The notes under the pieces were generated by a model. It ran no database searches and was not told where the DNA came from. It worked only from the letters and a program-made list of their open reading frames with translations. Shown here piece by piece: positions 58,046-64,000 of a stretch of 64,000 bases of DNA; within the stretch, counting starts at the first letter, position 1; each line of letters opens with the position of its first letter. The position numbers and the translations under genes were made by a program. Origin of the DNA: Meconema thalassinum (Eukaryota > Arthropoda > Insecta > Orthoptera > Tettigoniidae); the NCBI GenBank assembly GCA_946902985.2, contig OX336397.1:185384813-185448812 (forward strand), in the 5' to 3' direction.

Positions 58046-60027
58046 ATTGAACAAACTAATCATTTTTAGCCATGTGTAAATACCAACGAGTACAGAGAAT
58101 CATAGTGACGGCAAAGGCGACCCGCGGCTAAAGCAAGCTACCGCCATTCCATTGTTACCGCCATTTTTCACAGTGTTAACTCACTGTGTTTTCTGCAATT
58201 CGCAGTAATGATCATCTAATCCTGTGTGGCCTGTGTAGAGTGGTGTATATTAATGTGCAAGCTCTGCATAGACTATACGCTATTCAAGCTGGGGAAGTAC
58301 TCAGGTTTAATAACTAAACAGAACGGAGTGAACCAAGTGATCAACTCGTATGTGGACCGGAGAAATCCCTTCAATCATGATCATTTTCTTGAACTTGCCC
58401 TTGTCGAAAACCATTTTAATTGGTTAATCAGAGCTATGGCTGAGAAATAACTCGACATTAGGTCATATCATAACTCGAGATGCGGTGATAGTGCATTGCT
58501 TTGAAAATATGTTTGTCGTCTGTATAACAAGCTCGTACTCTTTAGGGGCTAGTAAACGATCAGAAGGGACAGTTCATGATCACGTGTGATGTAATTACAC
58601 TCGATGTTTTTAAAGATGACTTACTTATGATAAGAACCATTCGAAATATGTTTAAAATGCAATTTTTGTGTTTCAAAAAATTAATTTCCTTTATGTCGAT
58701 TTTGCCAAGTATATTGGGATATTAGGGTAATTTGTCAAATTGGAAATAATTCATGAACATGAGGACAAATAGAATAGGTACATTAAATATATGCTGAGTT
58801 TTTGTTAGAAATAAACAAAACCTCCAAAGAATTTCGGTTAAACTATAGAATGTGTTAAAGGCAAGTGCCTGGGGAAACAACCGTCAAAGTTGTTGTTTAA
58901 AACAGTATAACTATTATTTAAAGGTGAAAGAATGTAGACAGTTGTGTAATTTATGTTCATTACATTTCATTTCTGTATACCGTACATATTACTGTACTCC
59001 CTTAAATCCATAGAATGTTAAGTTAGAGATTACTACATGGAAAATACATCACTTAGAACTTCATGCTTTATATTATATGTACCGTTCTCTCTCTTCAAGC
59101 CCAATGGCTTTAGCTTTACATATGAAGCAGTTAGTGGTGGCAATAAAGTTAATATATAACAGCAATCTTAGCAGTAATACAGCGGCTTGCACTTATCTGC
59201 TTCACGCACCGCACAGGAACTCGCTACACTTTGTCCTCTGTCCTGGTTGGTAAATACGAGCTGCACCGTGTTCACCACCAGTATCTAGTATATTGTTATA
59301 TTTTAAGTACATATAACAGGACCTATCTCTACCTTATTGATGCCAGGGCTCTACTACACATTAAGAATCATCCCTCTCCCCCTGTTCACCCACACATGCA
59401 ACTGCCCCCACCCCTGTCCTAAACAAATATGTATGTACATTTTGAACTTTGAGGTCTCTGGCAGAATTAATATTTTTTACTGCTCCAAAGAATGCTGCAA
59501 GAGTTGTTTTGTAAATTAAGTATATTGTTTTAGAACCACATATTAAAAGTTATCCATCTTCCTCCTGCTCCACCCCTGTGACGTATTCATTCAGAACGAG
59601 TTAAATTTATATGAAATTAAAATTAATACTTTACTATATGTTCTTGACACCGGATCCTAAGGCTGCCCTTATCTCCTGTTTTTACCATTTGCAACTCAAC
59701 AATGGTAACATTTAAAGGGTAACTACACTGAGAACCTGGTGTGAAGAATTCATTTTCTTTCTTTACCAGTACTAACTTGTTACGCTTAAATTGCCTATTC
59801 ACACCCACACCCCATGGCACTTCTGCCAATGAAGGGCCTAAGACCTGTAAGTGACCGCTGCCCAGCCATTTGGCGTGGTCAGCTCATCAAGTCCCTACGC
59901 AGGGCCCCAGGCGCGCTACCTCAACACCACGGTGCCGGCAAATTCTATTTTACTTAAATCAATACAAGATTGTGAATGTAATTAGAAATTATGCACTTGA
60001 ATTTTACTTGGGCAATAATAATGTCGC
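58046..60027. other. AT-rich stretch, one doubtful frame
   Basis: A plus frame at 58226-58450 ends 'LALVENHFNWLIRAMAEK'; it is protein-like but unrecognised and without a partner. Nothing else seen up to the SINE at 60028. Poly-pyrimidine CCACCCCTGT motifs recur (59410, 59565, 61090). Confidence 0.4.
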
Positions 60028-60246
60028 AGGCTGGCTGCGTGGCTCAGCGGTGACGTCCTCGCCTGCTGTACCCAAGGTTGCAGGATCGAATCCTGGCGCA
60101 GTCAGCTGGCATTTGAGGGTGCACAATTGTGAGGGAGCCGTGTCAGCAGATTTACTGGCATGTAAAGATCCCCTCCGGGACAAAATTCCGGCACCCCGGC
60201 GTCTTTAAGTGCCACATAAAACAAATGACATTATTATTATTATTAA
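60028..60246 (+). mobile_element. tRNA-derived SINE with ATT tail
   Basis: CTGGCTGCGTGGCTCAGCGG (A box) and GGATCGAATCCTGG (B box), a body with CCCTCCGGGAC and GTCTTTAAGTGCC, and an (ATT)n tail at 60230-60246. Full length. Confidence 0.9.
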
Positions 60247-60484
60247 TAAAGACACAGCAGATAAAGCATACATTTATTACACATAGAACAATGCGGGCTG
60301 TGATTGGGCCAGAATGCGTCAGCTGACAGCGAATTGACAATTAAGAAACATTTGATAATGCTGAACGAACTCTTTCCTTATTGGCTTCTGATGAGATAGC
60401 TATGCTAGTCACATCTTTCGCAACAGCAAATACTTTTTGTTGATTTATTGAGGGGCTTTGAGACATCATGGTCATGTAACCCCT

Positions 60485-60775
60485 AATACTTGGCTGTGTG
60501 TGGAATTTCTCTGATAGCCTGTATTATTGAGAGTAGTATGTGTATTTGTAATTCAGATGAGGATTGGGAAGGAGGCGGCTGTTGCCTTAAGTTAGGAACA
60601 ATCCTAGCATTTGCCTGGAGTGGAAGTGGGAAACCACAGAGAACCACTTTCAGGATGGTTGAGGCTGAGTCTACCAGAATTAAATTTATTGTCATAGCCG
60701 TGAATCGAACCCGAATCTGCAGAATGACAGCTGAGAGTGTTAGTCACTACGCAATGAGGTGGACGACAGCAAATA
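60485..60775 (-). mobile_element. tRNA-derived SINE, inverted
   Basis: On the minus strand: a head with CATTGCGTAGTGACT, a GGGTTCGATTCACGG B box (60698-60713), then a CTCAACCATCCTGAAAG-type body and CCTTCCCAATCCTCATC. Closely similar to 52760-53105. Confidence 0.75.
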
Positions 60776-61194
60776 CTGTAGTAACTCCATCCTGAAACAT
60801 TGATCCACTGAACTGCACCCTGAAATTAATTTACCTGAGTGTGTGATATTACCGAACAGTAGACTATTCCTTATTGACAGAGCTATAGTTTTACATGTAA
60901 TTTTCTTAGAATTATTAGAGTCCAATTTTTTACTAAAATATCGAGAGAAACGAAAAACACTTTTCGTTCTGTATGAAGGACACCATCCAGGAATCCTTAT
61001 GGCAACCTCTACTGGTCGTTTAGCAATTTTTTAAACAACAGGTTAAGAATTATTTTGCTTCCCCTTGCTTTTGCTCATACCTCCACCACCACCCCTGTTT
61101 ATTAAAGAAATCTTTCCAGTCCGTGAACACAAATATTTGCTACATGTTTGGCTGCAGAATGCCACGTTTTTCTTTGTTCATCACCTGTATAACA

Positions 61195-61508
61195 TACCGA
61201 CAGTAGTGGCTACGCTGGCTAAAGCGCTGCGTTAGGTCATGGGGCCAGGCTCTCTGCTGACTCGTTAGACACGTGGGTTCGAGCCCCACCGTCGGCTGTC
61301 CTTGAAATGGTTTTCCGTGGTTTCCCATTTTCAACACCAGGCAAATGCTAGGACAGTACCTTCTGACAGGCCACGGCCGCTTTCTTCCACATCATTGCCC
61401 AGTTCCATTCATCTTCATCCATTCCATCTCTCATCCCGACGCGCTGGTCACCCACGGGCCTCGACTAGAAAGACCTGCCCTCGGCCTCTCAGGAGGCTAC
61501 ACGACAAA
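61195..61508 (+). mobile_element. tRNA-derived SINE
   Basis: GGCTAAAGCGCTGCGT head, GGGTTCGAGCCCCACC B box (61274-61289), GGTTTTCCGTGGTTTCCC body, and a 3' end with GGAGGCTACACGAC plus an A-run. Full length; its 3' end resembles 641-757. Confidence 0.85.
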
Positions 61509-64000
61509 AAAACTGTATAACATGGTAAATATGAATTTCTTACTGTGTACAACTGGGTTTACCTAGATCCTGGTGATTGCTATGCTACTGTTCACATTAA
61601 GAATTATTCTGCTTCCCCCTGGTCACATAAATACCACCCAGCCCCACCCAAGTCTCGACCTACTTTGAAGAATATTGAACATGTGGTTGTTTTGTTTAAA
61701 TAAAGTGTGTATTTTTGTTCACTAAGCATCTATTTAATTGTTTATTTTTAGGCTTATGCATATTCACACACATATGAATGCTGTCTTGGAGTTAATAAAA
61801 ATGTTGAATACCAATTAGCATATTTTTTTTCTTTATTCTTAGTCATTCCCTGTCTAACCTTATTTCAATTTCAATGTACGTACGGCTTGAATTTTTTGCC
61901 AGTAGGCCTAAAGTTATTGTGTACGCTGCCTTTGATGTAAGGATAAAAATTATGCACAATCAGGCTGCAATATAATATTTTATGTTGGCGTATATTCCTA
62001 GCCATTTTAAGTATCATATTACTATGATATTTTGAAAGATGTATTTCGGCGTAAGTTCCGTTTAGTTTACCGTTCGCCTAAATGTTCAAAAGTACCTTTT
62101 TTACTTGTATCTCGCCGTACGTACTGTGACCATTTAGATGAGGGCCACAGATTGTTTTTCTTAGAGGAACCACCTGTTTGAAGAACGCGCGGAGCTGAGG
62201 TATTTTTTTTCATCAAGTTAACGCTAGATGGAGAGAGCGTCGATATGAGAGGACTCATATGGTATTTTTACGAATTTCTATGTGAAGAGGTTGAACCACC
62301 AAAACATCGGGGGAACATGCAGTACTCATTACTGGGAAAATTACTGAAGAGATCAAGAGAATCCGTCGTTTGGATCAGAAGATATTGGAGTTGAAGAAGC
62401 CAGGCGCAAGGATTATTTTTCGCATCGGAGTGGCTGAAGGAAGTAGGCCACACGCCACAGGTGAAGCAGAGAGGCGAGACTGTATAGCGACTAACACCGC
62501 GTGCTCAAGGTCTACGTGCTTGGCAGATATTTGTGTTGAAAGATACCAGTCTTAAAAGAGTTGGAAGGCAATCAGCGTATATGATGTGGGCCTTAAAACC
62601 CTGATATCATAAATAAGCTAGAGGGGCAAGCCATTGATTTGGTGTGTGCAAAGTATTGGGAATTCCTTACTCATCTAAGGAATATAGCCTATAAACTAGA
62701 AATGGTGCTAGCATGCTACGTAAACCACTCTTAAGATTGTCAGTGTATCGTTCAAACAGCAAGGCCACAAGCAGATACCGTACGCGAGGATCGAGAGGAA
62801 AACCGTATTTGGTTGAAACATGATTTCATACCCGGAGTTGATATTTTAGAACGGGAAGTGAACCAGTCGAGTTAGGAAGTTTTCTGTGGCACAAAGCTGC
62901 AAGTGTTAGCTTGGGACTCGAATACTTTTAACATTATGTTGCCAGACATGCATCATGGTAGGTCGAGAATGGTAGACCGGACCGTCTCCATGAAGTGTTA
63001 AAAGAGCTGGAGGTAAGATGTCATGGGATTGTTGGGAATATCTTCCGGAATAATGGATTATAAGTGAGTAGGGACTCGGAACATCTGTCCACTGGAAAGA
63101 ACGTGTGCCAGCCGGCCTACATGGATTCTACAGCAGAAGGACTATTCCTACAAGATCTTCATGATGTAAGCCAACTTTATTATTAAGTAGCTAGTGTATT
63201 GCATTCTCAATTTCGACTATACTGTCTGCTAAGTAGGTTTACGCTTATGGATTTTTATTTCAAGACGTTATTGCACATTTGAAGATTTATCAGCTTAGTT
63301 ATTTCGAATGCATCTCTTTGATGGAAATCTAGTGAGTTTGGGATGTCAACCTGATAATCTTCGATATAGCAGTAGGCTATTGTGTGGAAGATATTTTACA
63401 CCATTCCACGTCTAAACCTTATGTTAGGGAAATTTGAAATAATATTTGGATTTGTTCATAATTAAATGGTTTATAATTAAAATTATTTGTTTAAAATATT
63501 TTCTCGATTTTGTTAGTAATTTCTTCTTCTGAATATGTTGATAGATGAGGAATGTGGATAGCCACATTACGTTTAAATATTATTCCTTGGGAATAATAGT
63601 TCGAAATTTTCTGTGAATTTATAAATTTTTATATTTGAATTTAAAATAAATGTAAAATATTTTCTCGTTGTAAATGAAGTTGAGATATGACATCGGAAGG
63701 CTGTATGACTGATAGTCAAGCCATGATGATAATAATTATATGTAAATGATTATATTGTTTGGAACATTTTCCAATAAGAATGAATAATAATAATAATTCT
63801 TGGTAATAATAACGGTTAATCATTGGAGGAATAATGGATCGTGGTTGATAATATGGGAGTTGATTTTGAATGGATGGACATGCCGAAAGCGTGATCTTTG
63901 ATATTGGGAACGGAAGGTCATTCATATACGAAATTTTGTATAAAATTAGGAACTATGTATTGGAATTATGCGACAGTTTAACCGAGGTGTGTTGGGGCGG
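61509..64000. other. Unassigned region
   Basis: 62050-63170 is less AT-rich and might be a leader or LTR of a retroelement, but I find no primer-binding site, LTR pair or coding domain. 63200-64000 is AT-rich with (TAA)n near 63785. No gene is called. Confidence 0.4.

Noticed and set aside
62050..63170. Possible LTR or leader of an endogenous retroelement
   Set aside because: Composition is suggestive, but no paired LTR, primer-binding site or coding domain was found in the window.

Overview
The window is eukaryotic and looks like repeat-rich, gene-poor insect chromatin. The evidence is degenerate TTAGG/CCTAA tracts, spliced THAP-domain (P-superfamily) transposase genes, several tRNA-derived SINEs with A/B boxes, truncated non-LTR retrotransposons, and AT-rich DNA with many simple repeats. 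A large-genome insect, perhaps an orthopteroid or stick insect, is my guess; the species is not determined. I see no intact conserved housekeeping gene.

Layout. (1) 1-1611: LINE and SINE debris, two stray monomers of a 93-bp satellite, one half of an outer inverted repeat, and a scrap of a protein-primed-type DNA polymerase B (Polinton/virus-like). (2) 1612-10370 and 32345-38588 are the two arms of one old inverted duplication. Each arm carries the same cassette: a spliced 70-71 codon ORF, a BIR-BIR-RING inhibitor-of-apoptosis (IAP) gene, a small protein of about 93 aa, and, convergent to these, two FLYWCH zinc-finger genes. Most of these are broken, but differently in the two arms. Later insertions can be dated by comparing filled and empty sites between the arms. 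(3) 11535-26230: about 157 tandem copies of a 93-bp satellite with a 6153-bp higher-order duplication; because 93 = 3 x 31, it gives long artificial repeat ORFs on the minus strand. (4) 26230-32345: remnants between the arms, including another virus-like conserved ORF, a third FLYWCH copy and satellite-like repeats. (5) 38590-46370: transposon-rich DNA with nested insertions. (6) 46370-58045: two head-to-head THAP/P-type transposase genes sharing an intergenic region of about 346 bp. Both are decayed and invaded by LINEs and SINEs; the minus-strand one ends in a 3' tail that recurs inverted next to 104-bp tandem arrays. (7) 58046-64000: SINEs and unassigned AT-rich DNA.

The best candidates for something new are the duplicated IAP/FLYWCH/small-ORF cassette with polymerase-B debris at its edge (possibly a remnant of a virus-like DNA element), the conserved spliced 70-71 aa ORF inside it, the satellite that seems to have grown from the end of an inverted repeat, and the divergent pair of P-type transposases. 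Everything here comes from reading the sequence. No alignment or search was run, and repeat boundaries are approximate to roughly 5-30 bp unless exact duplications are cited.
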